64,000 nt of DNA, taken from positions 124,001-188,000 of the forward strand of contig NZ_AFNK01000007.1 of the NCBI RefSeq assembly GCF_000238795.1. Reading direction: 5' to 3'. Under the pieces are notes generated by a model. It saw only the letters and a list, made by a program, of their open reading frames with translations. It made no database searches and was not told the origin of the DNA. Source of the stretch: Haemophilus sputorum CCUG 13788. Lineage in GTDB: Bacteria; Pseudomonadota; Gammaproteobacteria; Enterobacterales; Pasteurellaceae. The position numbers were made by a program, and so were the translations under genes. Each line of letters starts with the position of its first letter. The first letter of the stretch is position 1. Positions 9,416 through 20,900 of the stretch are shown in pieces.

Positions 9416-10801
9416 TTATTTTACTCCTTTTGAATTTGGAACTCTCACTGGAATTAGCTTAATTTTTCCATTTGTTTTATCTATACCTGCTACAACAGTT
9501 TTAATAGAATTAGGATCAGATTTTTCAATAGCTACACGTACAGCATCATCTTTAGGTAATTGATGGATAACTTTACTAATCCAGTCCTGTGATAATTGAT
9601 TCGTTCTACCAACTCCTTTAGGACTGAGCTGAATCGTACCATTTCTAATTTGTTTACTATCAATAATAACAATAGATCCGTCTTTTCCGATTAGAACATG
9701 ATCAAAACCATTATTTGAACCATATTTACCTCCCTTTAAAGGAGTATAACCTGAACGTTTCGCAAGCTCATTTATTAGTTTCTCAGTTAAGTCACCTTTC
9801 GGATCTCCATAATTAACTATCTTTTCAATTAAATCTTTTTCTGCTGCATTAGTTGGTTTTAATTCACAAGCCGATTTACAAACCTTACTTGCATTAATAA
9901 AGCCTTTATTTGTTGAAATAGCTATATTATCCACTTCATTGATCACTTGATTTAAGATAGAGTAATTCTTGAAACGATTAACTTGATCTATTACAGTAAC
10001 ACCAGATGCTTTAGCTAAATAGGCCGCCTTTTGTACAACTTTTGCTGCAGCTCCACCTAAAACAATACTTATACCCGGTATTCGAGTTATACTGCTCCCA
10101 ATATATCCAAGAATTTCTCCAGCTAAAGCAGGATCATTTTTCATTGCATAATCTAAAGTATTATCGAGCTCTTCTACCGAAAGAACTATCTTATCAATTA
10201 TTTCGTTAGGGTTTGTTATTGCATAAGCTAAATCCTTAATAGTTTGATCAAGGTGAATTATACTTTCTATGGATTCTACCCAACTATCAATGATTGCTTG
10301 GCCTTCTGCTTTTCTATAAGAATCCATAAATATCACCGCTTTATGCAAATCTCCATCGAAAAGCTGTTTAGCTACAAGCTCTATTTTTTCACTTTCTGTT
10401 ATCCCTAGAGCCATTGAATCGACGGCGAAATAATTATTCTCCACTGCATTCTTCCCAATTCCTTGCCCTGTTTTCATTGCTTGGGCTGTTGATAGGGAAT
10501 TTCCTCCACTTGACGATAATCCACTCGCCAGCCCAGCCGCTACCTGAATGAGTTCCGATACAGTCCGTTTCTCCGTTTCTGTCAAATTCTCTGACTCTTT
10601 GCCGAAGAGGTTTTTAGAGATGATGTTTGCCCCCACCTCGCCCGTTACCGCTGCAACTGCTCCTGTGCCAGCCTTACCACCTTGTGTGTAAGCCTCTACT
10701 GCTCCCCAAACGGCATGAGCAATCAGGTTCGCGACTTTATTGCCTTCGGTGGCTTTTTTGATTTCTGTGTTGATATAAGGCGAAATCGCACCTGCTGCCA
10801 C
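9416..10801 (-). CDS. Orphan CdiA C-terminal module with VENN motif and PD-(D/E)XK-like nuclease tip
   Basis: 461 residues from the first Met, but homology to CdiA pre-toxin regions continues upstream in frame to a TAG at 10946-10948. It has no TPS secretion domain, no FHA repeats and no recognisable ribosome-binding site, so it is a silent cassette unless recombined onto cdiA. The VENN motif (AVENNY) is at about residue 121. The tip (last about 140 residues) reads GSNNGFDHVLIGKDGSIVII-DSKQ...QLSQDWI. The D, D/E and SK(Q) pattern resembles the restriction-endonuclease-fold tRNase/DNase toxins of CDI systems. A cysteine pair (CKSAC) marks the linker. Confidence 0.72.
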   Translation of the reverse strand: MAAGAISPYINTEIKKATEGNKVANLIAHAVWGAVEAYTQGGKAGTGAVAAVTGEVGANIISKNLFGKESENLTETEKRTVSELIQVAAGLASGLSSSGGNSLSTAQAMKTGQGIGKNAVENNYFAVDSMALGITESEKIELVAKQLFDGDLHKAVIFMDSYRKAEGQAIIDSWVESIESIIHLDQTIKDLAYAITNPNEIIDKIVLSVEELDNTLDYAMKNDPALAGEILGYIGSSITRIPGISIVLGGAAAKVVQKAAYLAKASGVTVIDQVNRFKNYSILNQVINEVDNIAISTNKGFINASKVCKSACELKPTNAAEKDLIEKIVNYGDPKGDLTEKLINELAKRSGYTPLKGGKYGSNNGFDHVLIGKDGSIVIIDSKQIRNGTIQLSPKGVGRTNQLSQDWISKVIHQLPKDDAVRVAIEKSDPNSIKTVVAGIDKTNGKIKLIPVRVPNSKGVK

Positions 10802-11062
10802 ACCTGCAGTTGGGCTGCCACCTAAGGCTAAACCAACCGCATTCGTTATCGTATCTACCCCTTGTCGATAGCTGCCTCCCGTTTCCCATTTCTCCGCTTC
10901 GTTTTCCAGTTCTTGGGCTTTAATTGTGTTGCCTTCAGCATTTACCTACTCTGCTTCCGCTCGTTTATTCTCTGCGAGAACGACAACTTTTCATTGATGG
11001 TTTGAAACTCTTGCGTCACTTTAACCTGATAATCCAGTTCTTTTTGTAACTGCCTTTGTCAA
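10802..11062 (-). pseudogene. Degraded 5' part of the orphan CdiA-CT module
   Basis: Reads LDYQVKVTQEFQTINEKLS, then after a frame change VVLAENKRAEAE, an in-frame TAG (10946-10948), and VNAEGNTIKAQELENEAEKWETGG leading into the open frame below 10945. The opening matches the intact CdiA pre-toxin stretch (KELNIQVKVTRDF). It shows where the module was cut from a longer cdiA. Confidence 0.75.
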
Positions 11063-11101
11063 GCTAATTTTTTGATAAAATAATCATCAATAATATTCTA
11101 A

Positions 11102-11467
11102 TCACAAATTACATACTCCCTTATCCCATTTAGGGTTTTGGTAACCACATTCTGCTGGCCAAAATTTCTTATACCCTTTTTTATCCATACAACTCCAGAA
11201 TTTTTCATAATTATCTCTATGAAGTTTCTTTAAATTATTATCTCCATATTCCGCGCCACAGCTAACAGCATCTTTCCATCTCTGCTTAGAGTCCGTTTTT
11301 CCAATAGTTTCTAATTTCTGGTAGTGTGCTATGGCAGGAAACTCCTCCTTATTCTTATAACAATTACTAGAAACAACCTGAATGATAGGTCTAATACATT
11401 CATCTTCAAAAGAATATAAACAACCATTTAACATAAAAGCAGAAACAATTAATAATATCTTTTTCAT
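11102..11467 (-). CDS. Small lipoprotein, duplicated CdiI immunity candidate (copy 2)
   Basis: 121 residues. Signal peptide MKKILLIVSAFMLNGC with lipobox L-N-G-C; Leu at +2 predicts outer-membrane retention. Six conserved cysteines lie in the mature part. It is a paralogue of the next gene upstream, with an identical signal sequence and the same QRWKD-VSCG and GYQ(N/D)PKW(D/N)KGVCNL segments, but divergent in the middle. Together with the 100 bp before it, it forms a duplicated unit [cdiA 3' tail + immunity gene]. Divergence in the core suggests a changed specificity. Confidence 0.7.
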   Translation of the reverse strand: MKKILLIVSAFMLNGCLYSFEDECIRPIIQVVSSNCYKNKEEFPAIAHYQKLETIGKTDSKQRWKDAVSCGAEYGDNNLKKLHRDNYEKFWSCMDKKGYKKFWPAECGYQNPKWDKGVCNL

Positions 11468-11567
11468 ATTAATTACCCCCTAGTTTAAACAATACTTTCA
11501 TCATATCTAGACTGACTAAATCGGATATAGTGAATGCTACTGCAACAGGAATGACAAATACTTCTGT
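11468..11567 (-). pseudogene. Duplicated 3' tail of cdiA
   Basis: The 32 codons after the first lipoprotein's stop read ITEVFVIPVAVAFTISDLVS then LDMMKVLFKLGGN-stop. The end of the intact CdiA is TEIAIPVSAPFAVSDLIS then PDMMEVLFKLGGN-stop. The following TAATTAATATG junction is also copied. Confidence 0.9.
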
Positions 11568-11569
11568 TA

Positions 11570-11953
11570 TCATAAATTACATACTCCTTTATTCCATTTA
11601 GGATCCTGATAACCGCACTGGTTGTTTTTTATGTATATATACCCTTTATTTAGCATACATTCATCAATCTTCTGGTAAAATTTTTCAATATCCTGATGTT
11701 CAGGATAATAAGTCAAATTGTAGTCTCCATATTTTCCACCGCAAGAAACAAGGTCTTTCCATCTCTGCTCAGTGTTTGTTCGACCTAGAGTTGCTTTCTT
11801 TTGGTAACCCGCCACTAATGGAAATTCTTTTCCTTTATTCTTATGGCAGCTATTAGAAACCACTTGAATAATAGGTTTAATGCATTCATCTTCAAAAGAA
11901 TATAAACAACCATTTAACATAAAAGCAGAAACAATTAATAATATCTTTTTCAT
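11570..11953 (-). CDS. cdiI: Small lipoprotein, CdiI immunity candidate for the intact CdiA
   Basis: 127 residues with signal peptide and lipobox (FMLNGC, cleavage before Cys16). The ATG follows the cdiA stop by one base and uses a GGGGG Shine-Dalgarno sequence in the last cdiA codons, so the two are translationally linked. Position makes it the expected CdiI. A lipoprotein immunity factor acts at the envelope, which hints that the matching toxin attacks a periplasmic or inner-membrane target rather than RNA or DNA. The gene symbol rests on position, not on homology. Confidence 0.68.
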   Translation of the reverse strand: MKKILLIVSAFMLNGCLYSFEDECIKPIIQVVSNSCHKNKGKEFPLVAGYQKKATLGRTNTEQRWKDLVSCGGKYGDYNLTYYPEHQDIEKFYQKIDECMLNKGYIYIKNNQCGYQDPKWNKGVCNL

Positions 11954-11954
11954 A

Positions 11955-14900
11955 TTAATTACCCCCTAGTTTAAATAGTACTTCCATCATATCTGGACTG
12001 ATTAAATCAGATACAGCAAATGGTGCAGAAACAGGAATTGCAATCTCAGTTGTCCGATCGGCTAAAAACTGTTGAACATTATTTTTCAGGGAAGTATTTC
12101 CTTGTTTGTCGTACCATCTAGGTAATTGTCCTCCTAAATAATCGTGAGTTCCAGCAAAGCTCTCCACCAACATATCAGAGAAATCTCCCTTATTATATGG
12201 AAATTCTCTGCTACCTAAGTACCACCCACCTTGAATAGGTTGATATCCTCCTGTAGGTCCATATAAAGAACTTGCATTTTTATTTTGCTTAGAATCAATA
12301 GCATCCAATAATGATGGTAATTCTTTGCTTCCTTTATAAACCACCCATCCGTCATCATTAGTCTGACATCTATCAGCTCCACAAATAACATCTAAGTCAA
12401 TCCGTACCCCACCTAATTTCACACCATCAAAATAACCACTATCATAGCTGTCATTTCTTAGAATCTGCCCTGTTTTCTCATCTTTAATCCCACCAAATAA
12501 ACGAGAATTTTTTAGACTTTCTTCACGCATTTTGGTCGCAGCAAGTTGTAGTGTGCCTTGTGTGATCGCAATATCAGGCGTACCTGCAATAATCCCTACC
12601 GTTGTTTCTAACAATCGTTTTTGATATTGCAATTTATAAATTTCCTTATACAGTTCATCTTTTTCCTCTTCGGTTTTTGCTACTTTTATTTTCTCCCTCA
12701 ATTCAGCTTGTTTTGGTAGCACATAAGCATCTATAGTCGAAAATGCATTCTTCCTAAAATCACGTGTTACTTTTACCTGAATATTGAGTTCTTTTAATAC
12801 TTTCTCCTTATCAAAGCGGTTTTCCAGTTTACCCGAACGGCTTTCAGCATTATCAGCAGTAATATCGGTCTTAATTGCCTCCTTAGCTTGTTCTGCTGTT
12901 TTACCAGATCTTTCAAACTGAGCCTTATCATCTCGAATTGTCAGATTTTTGGTATTAATTCCTGATATCGTTTGACTATGCTGACTATCCTTATCAGAGC
13001 CAACACCAATAGACAAATCACCTACCAAAGATTCTTTGCCGTAAGCCAGAACTTTTTCTCCATAACCATGAGTATTATAGCCCCCCTCTGCTTGATACAT
13101 TGGGTCACCATTTTCATTCACCGCCTGTTTATTACTCTGAGCAATCCCTTTATCCCCCAACGGCGTATCAAAATTTGCTGCCACACTCGCACTGACTCCC
13201 ACGCTACTGCCTTTGTAGTTGGCATGATTATCGAGATTCTTGGCATTCAGCGTGCCTGTACTAAAACGATTTTTACCTTCCGCCTCGGCTTGTTCGGTAG
13301 AAGTCACTAAACCTGCCGTCAGTTCAGTATGGTTTTGGATATCAACATCATACCCATCATCCCCAGCAAATATCCCCGCCTGCTGATTAACTGTCGCCAT
13401 ATCTGCTTTCATCTTCGATTTGCTGTAACCAGTACTACCCGATGCACCATAACCTACCGTGACTTGGGCTGAAGCACTTTCTTGTTTGCCCTCATACTTC
13501 ATCGTGTCTTGCAAACTCTGGATATTCAGGTTTTCCGCATTCACTTTGACCGATTTCCCTTTCACTTGTGAGCCAACAATATTTGTATCGCCTCCGCTTT
13601 CAATTGTGGTACGGCTATCTAGGCTGCCTACTTGGCTTCCCACCCAAGCACGGCTTTCACCATTGCCATAGCCTTTTGCCACATTGCCACCTGCCGTGAC
13701 ACCAAACGCAAAACCGCTTGAGCCATAGCCAACCGCCACACCAGCATTAAAGCCACTGGATTTATTTTTGCTCCGTTCAAGGTGGTTTTCATCTACTGCC
13801 AAAATGTTGACATCGCCCTCTGCTTTTAAGTATGTACCGCCTTTGCCTGATACATCAGAACCCACAATGGTTAAAGTTGAGTCTTTACCACCGCCTTTAG
13901 TTTTGATATTCAACTTACCTCCGGCGTTGATTTGGCTTTTTTCGGACTTATTCCCTTCACTATGTTGGGTTTCAACACTTTTTTGTTCGCCATAGGTTAT
14001 TGACACACTCACATCTTGGCTTAGCGCTTGGGTTGGGTTTTGCCCCATTGCTTCGGCTAACTTGCCCACTTGCTCCGCTGTTCGCCATGCCTCAAAACCA
14101 GCATTCGCTGCCCCTAATGCATTGATTCTGTCGTTTTTACTGCCGCCCACCGATTTTGCAGATTTCACCGCAGAATCGACCGATTGTATCACTTGCACCA
14201 CAGGAATATTAACTGCAATCGTCACGCCTTTCTGCTCATAAGTCCGTTTATAATTACTCTCATAATCCGAACGGGCTGCTGTAATGTTGGCTGATTTAGC
14301 GGTAATATTCACATCACCGTCTCGAGAAGTCACGATACTGCCGGTTTGTTGGTAATGCCCGTCTGTACGAATTATCGTATCACCTGACAAGCTGCCTACT
14401 TGGCTACGAGCCGCACTTTGTTGGGTTTGGTCTTGTTCAATCTGTTCTTTCTTCTTACCTACACTAAAGCCAATACCGCCCGTCCCCATTAAACCGCTTT
14501 TCGTTTTAATGTGTTCATCTTCAGCATAGTGCATATTAGTCGCAGAGGTAATATTCACACCAGCTTTGCCGTCAATCAGTAGTTGTTTATCGGCAACCAC
14601 CGCAGAGCCGTGAATATCCACTTCGCCGGTTTCAGAGTAGAGTGTGACCTTATTGCCGTCTATCTCACTACCGATATTTTCGGTGGTATCGTGGTAGTGA
14701 CGGTGGGTTTCAGTGGTTTTGCTGAACCAGCCTTTAGTACTGCCTTTCGAACTGCTTGCTAATTGTTCGGATTGCTCGCCCGATTCAATACGCACGTCAC
14801 CTTTTGAGCCAACAAAGGTTTCACCGTTTTCGCTGCTCACTGTGGCTTGACGAAGCGTAGCATTTTCCATGCCGACTAAGCGAACACCGTCTTTACCCCT

Positions 14901-17900
14901 TAGTATTGAGCCAATTTCAGCTTGCTGGTCTAGGCGGTAGTAGTTATCCGCATTGCCGTTGTAGTGTTCTTTGTTGCTCACATTAAATGTAGTAATACTC
15001 AACACCTTATCTGCTTCCGCTTTTAAGCTGCCTTGACTTTCAATATTGGCTGCTTTAATCGTGAGGTTATCATCACTGTGTAAATTTAAACGTCCGCCTT
15101 CACCGGTAACTTTGACCGAAGCGAGTTGGTCTAACACAGTGCGGGCAAAATTGCCGTCAGCACTTTGAGTGGATGAAAGGGTAGAGCTGATTTCAAGGTT
15201 TTTCCCTGCATAAAGGGATAAATCTTTCACCGCTTCAATCTTACCGCCTAAGTTAATCAGGTTTTGTTTAGCCGATAAATCCACCGTGTCACCCAAAATC
15301 GTGCCTCGATTTTCCAGTTGATTACTGTGTAAGCGGGTTAAATCACGTCCTGCAATCACGCCACTATTTTGGAGATTATCAACATTACCGATAATTTGAT
15401 TGGCTGAAATCACTGCTCCGCGGGAAGTAATGTCGCTATTACGAGCAACCAAATAAACTTGTGGCACAAGGGCTGTCACTTTTCGCCCATCTGTAAGTGT
15501 GATTTTTTTATTCACTAACCAAACCATATCCGTTGTGAGTTCTGACATCTGTTTCGCGGTTAAGCCTACACCTACTGCAAGGTTAAACTGTTTGGCGTAT
15601 TTCACTCCGCTATTCATTAAGGCTTGGTATTGCTCTAAATCGTTAGAGTAACCTTCAATATAACGTCTGCCAGTCAGTTGGTTAATTTGTTCGTTAATTA
15701 AACGCTGTTCATAGAAACCATCGCCCAAACGTTTGTGTACGTTATCGTGGTTATGACGAAGTTGTTCAAACATATAGTCAGAACTAAGCCATTGTTTGCG
15801 GTCTGTAAATTTAGGATCGGTTTCGACCAGATACCCATTTGGTGAATCTGGATTGATTTTATAAAGACTTGCTTGTGGTAAACGAACATCTGGAAGATGA
15901 GTTTGTACCATCGGCATAGTCATGTTAGATACATTCTCAGCATCAAATTTTTCAACAGTTGTTTGTAATTTAGCTATGACTTGTCCGGAACTGATAATAT
16001 TATGATTATCAATAATTGGAGTAAGCGTAATTTCTGCATTGGCACCAATAGAATTATCCAATTGTGTTTTCGCAATAGAAACTGTATTTGGGGTATCTAC
16101 ATTATTTGACACGATCGAGATGGTATCTAACTGAATATCTTTTACTTTTGTTTTACCATCAACTGCTGCACTGGATGTGATTGGTGTGCCGATAGTATTA
16201 AGTACTTGATCAAATGAAAAGTGTTCAGTTGGGTGAGCATAAGGTCCATATTTCAATCCATTATGATGGTAGTGGTAATGACCTTTTCTTCCTTTTTTCT
16301 TACGAATACGGTATTCAATACGATAAGTACCATTATCCTGACGATTAATTTCACCTATAATATCCTCATTATGAAGTTTTACTCTACCTCCATCTAATGA
16401 ACTATTTTGAGTATTTTTATCAAAAATAGTATCTCCTAGCCAAAGTTGTTTACCTACTAATAAATGACTATATTTATTATGTAAATCTTCCCCATCTAAC
16501 TTCAATGAACCACCTATAGCTATTTTAGCTGGATCTGTATATTCTAGTGTCGTTGTGTTCGTTGTTTGATTATAAAACCAAGAATACCAACCAAATCCTT
16601 CAATTCTCGTACCATTATTTAGTTGAAAATAAGAATATGGATTTCTAGAACCATTATTGACATTATAATAACCGTCTCTCCCTTCTCGATAACGGTCGGA
16701 ATTGTTACCTAATGCATGCTCAACGATTTTTTCAACTTTAGTATCAATCCCTGTTTTTACATAGAGATCTTGATTTAATAAATGAGCGGTATTGATTTTA
16801 CCGTCTCCAAGAGCCTCAATAGTTGCACTCCCATTATCTACAAAATCAGCTTTACCTGTTGCATGATAGTTTTCATCCAATTGTCCACCAATTGAAAGTT
16901 TATCTAAACTAAGAATCAGTGAGTGATCACGGTTAATCAGTTTTTCCACACCAAAATCTAATCTTTCTCTTGCAGCAATCGTACCAGCTTTAGTTTCTCC
17001 ATCTACCGTTTCTGCTAAATTTTCGACCGTAGAAGAATTAAATGCCACATGATCGCCATAGATTTTTCCTGTGCCAATATTTGTTACAGTAGTACTATTG
17101 ATTAAGGTTTTTACTCCATCAATTAAACCACGGTTCGTTAAGGTATTTGAATTAAGCGTTGTCTCATTTGATGAAAGTTCTGAATTGGCGTTATTCACAA
17201 TGTTATTTGCTGAAATTGTCATTTTATTCGCAATTGTTTGTTCAGCATTATTAGTGAAGTCCCCCTCTGTTTTAAGAGTGAGATTGCCGGCTTCAAAAGC
17301 ATTATTTAAAATAAAGCTATCTTTTAAGGTGATATTTAAGTCACCTTTAGTTCTAATATTCCCTTCAGATTCCAAACTTTTTGCATTTAAATTAATGGTT
17401 TTATTACCTTGAATTAGCCCATTATCATTATTTACTGTTAAATTACCACGATTTAATACATTCACTGTATTAACAGCTAATAATTCTCCATCCAGATTAT
17501 CCAAACTATTATTTGAAGTTATAGAAACATTATTCGAACTATAAACTCCACCATGTTGGTTATTTAATAATGAAGTTTGTAAGGTAATATCTTTCCCCTG
17601 AAGACCTTGTGTCGGGATATTACCTTTTGCTTTTGTGCCTTGGTTATCAAGTTGCTCTGTATTAAGTGTTAATTTATCTGCATAAATGAGCGAACCATTA
17701 TGAGATATCCCACTGTTATTGATTGTTTGTGCATTAATATTTGCACTAGAAGAAGAGAGCTTACCTTCTTGGTTATCAAGTGCTTTGGTTGATAAGGTTA
17801 AATTACCGTTACTTTGAATAATGCCCTGCTGATTTTGTGTACTGTCTACAGCAGTAATATTAAGCTCTCTTCCACCATAGAGCTTACCTTGTTGATTAAG

Positions 17901-20900
17901 TAGAGTGGATACTCCTTGTAAAACCACACTACCCAATCCAACAATACCTTTTTCTAGATCTTGAGTATTTCGGTTATTAATCACATTTTGGTTAGTATTA
18001 ATTAAGAGTGCATTATCTGCACGAATAAGACCATTCTGATTATTCATTTCGCCTGAACTAATACTAGCCTGATTTTTAGAGAAAATTAAACCATCTTGGT
18101 TATTAATCTGTTGTTGAGCAGTATTAATGATTAACTGATTTGATGAGGTGATATTACCTTGTTGGTTATCCAAGCCTTTGGTCGTTAATGTAATCTGATT
18201 TTCTGCACCGATTATTCCTTGTTGATTATTTAGTACTGTTTGTGCAGCAATAGTTAAATTAGTAGACGTAGAAACAATTTTACCTGCTTGGTTATTAATT
18301 TTATTTGCATTCAATAAACCATTATTAACCACTAGGATTTCACCTGACTGATTTTGGATATCAGAGACTTGGAGTGTAGCATGATTCAAGACCGCAACCT
18401 GCCCGTTTTGGTTATCAAGTTGTTTAGCATTCAAGGTTAAATCCGTTACTACAATACCTTGATATTTATCTGAAAGCGTATTGCGATTATCTAAGATTTG
18501 TAATGTTGTAACCCCTGCTGTTTTTGCACGAATAGATCCATGTTGATTATTGAGAGTATTAGCATCTAGGTTCAGCGTACCATTTTGTGCTGAAATAAGA
18601 CCTTTTACATTATTGAGATCTGATTGGTGACTATTAATAGTCAGTCTTTCCCCAAGGCTAGCAAGTACACCATTTTGGTTCTGAATCCCCTGTTTTACAC
18701 CAACGTGTGCTGAGTGCTGTGCAATCAACTTACTCCCTTGATTGTTAAGGGCTTGTGTAGTTACATTCACTTGATTACCACTGATTTCACTCTGTTTGTT
18801 TGATTTAATGGAGTCAGCAACTAAATTGAGAATATTCGCAGTAATTAAACCTGCATTCTGAGAGAGTATATTGGTATTTAAATTAAGTTGCGATTGAGTA
18901 CGTATTTTACCCTGATTATTAACGAGTGACGTAGTATTTACCGTGCTATTTTTTCGTGAAAGGATATTTCCATTATTGTTATTCAGGGAGCCTGTATTTA
19001 GAGCTAATAAATTCTGTGCAATAATCCCTCTATCACTCTGATTTTCCAATAATGTATCTTGATTGTTAATTGACTGGTTATTACTATTAATAGTAATTTC
19101 ATTTGCTAAAATTAGACCTTGGTTATTTTCAATCATTCCACTATTGAGATTAATATGTTGAGCTGCAACAATATTTCCCTTTTCACTTTCTAGAGTGTGA
19201 TTATTAGTATCAACTTTTAAAGAACCTTGCTGGCTACCAATAGTGCCATTTGTATTATCTAACTTACCCCCTGTTGTAATATTACCATCAAACTTCGAAA
19301 TAATTTGACTATCTTTATTACTTAGCTCTGCTAACGTTGTGATATTCAGATGTTCAGCAAAAACTACACTGTGATTAATTGAACTCAATGAATTTGCAGT
19401 TAAATTTAATCCCTGTGCTTGGAGAGAGCCATTTTGCTGATTGAAATTATCTGATAATGTCATATCTGCCTGCTTAGCAGAACGAATGCTCCCTTGATCA
19501 TTAGTGAGGTTTTTAGCATTTAAAGCCAAATTTTCTTGAGAGTAAATCAAGCCTCGTTGATTATCGATATTTGTAACATTAAGAGTTTGATTCCCTACAC
19601 TGACAATACGCCCTTGTTGGTTGGTAATATTTGCAGACTGAATATTCATCTTACCAAGGGCTACAATCCCTTTATCTTGAGTGTCTGTTAAAGTCTGCTT
19701 ATTAGATAGAGTTTGTTTCTGAGTATTAATAACAACATTTTGATTAGATTGAATTAAACCATTATCATTAATGAGTTCACCTGAGTTAATCAAAAGATTC
19801 TGATTAGATAGCATTGCGCCATTTGTCGTATTAATGTAACTTGTTCCAGCATTAACTATTAATTTACCATTTGACAATAATCGACCTTGTCGATTATCTA
19901 TTCCCTGGGAATGAATACTTAAATTACCTTGTGTTTTAAAGGTACCGCCTTGGTTTTTGAGTTGATCATTGACCGAAATTTTCAGTTCATCAGTGCCGGT
20001 TTGTTCCCAAACTGCATTGTGTGTAGTGAGTGAACGTTGCTTAGCGGTGATTTTGTCTGCTTTAAGGTAGCTTTGTTGTGTTTGGAGTTCGGTAGGTGTG
20101 CTTAATGATAATGTTTTATCTGCAATCAACGTTGCACTATTCGCTTGAATGTGGCCTTGATGAGCTGTTACATTCACATCGTAAGCTGAGGTATGGCTAT
20201 TATCAAGATCGATTTCTGAACCTTGAACATTTATCTTACCCGAAGCAAGATTTTTTCCCTGTAAGGTCGCTTTTGTCGTGGACAAAACCGTAATGTCTTT
20301 TCCTTGAGCAGAATTGGTTTCAAGAGAACGCACTTCACCTTGTGCGGTATCTTTGACTTCTACACCGGCAGCAATCAGTGATTGGGTTGAAGCACTCACT
20401 TTAGGTGCTTGATAGGTAATGCTACCTTTAGCAACAGATTCTCCATTCTGGGTAATTTGAGACGATGCTGTTTTATGGATATTACCATGACGAGCAACAA
20501 GAGAACCGTCTTGCTTAATATCAGCGGTACTGTTCAGTTTGATATCGCCTTGTTTATTTTCAACTTTACCTTTGTTTTCAATCCCTTGACTTGCGGTTAA
20601 AGTCACTGGTTTAACTGCATTAAGTGTGCCAGTATTGACAATTCGACCTTGACTATCAATTTGCAGGGTTTCGGCACTCGCCCCAATATGTCCAGCATTA
20701 CGTACACCCACACCATTTTCTGTACCAATCAAGTGAATTTTGCCTGAATACATACCACCTAATTCACCCACATCGATTGCCACTTGTGGTTTTGTTTCTC
20801 CCGCAAGCGGTTGGTTTGTGTGAATAATTTGCAAATTTTTATCAGTTTCTGACCGCTTGACAGTATTTTTGCCCGTGATAACACTGGTCTCTTTTTTCGA

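Noticed and set aside
9416-10801. Functional stand-alone secreted toxin
   Set aside because: No signal peptide, TPS domain or ribosome-binding site; homology continues upstream through a stop codon, so it is an orphan cassette.
12972-13995. Plus-strand frames opposite the 3' part of cdiA
   Set aside because: Antisense shadows of the cdiA reading frame without ribosome-binding sites or domain features.
16900-20000. Regularly repeated sequence suggesting a CRISPR or tandem repeat array
   Set aside because: The repeats are degenerate Asn/Gly-rich FHA-1 coding repeats within one open cdiA frame, not identical repeats with unique spacers.
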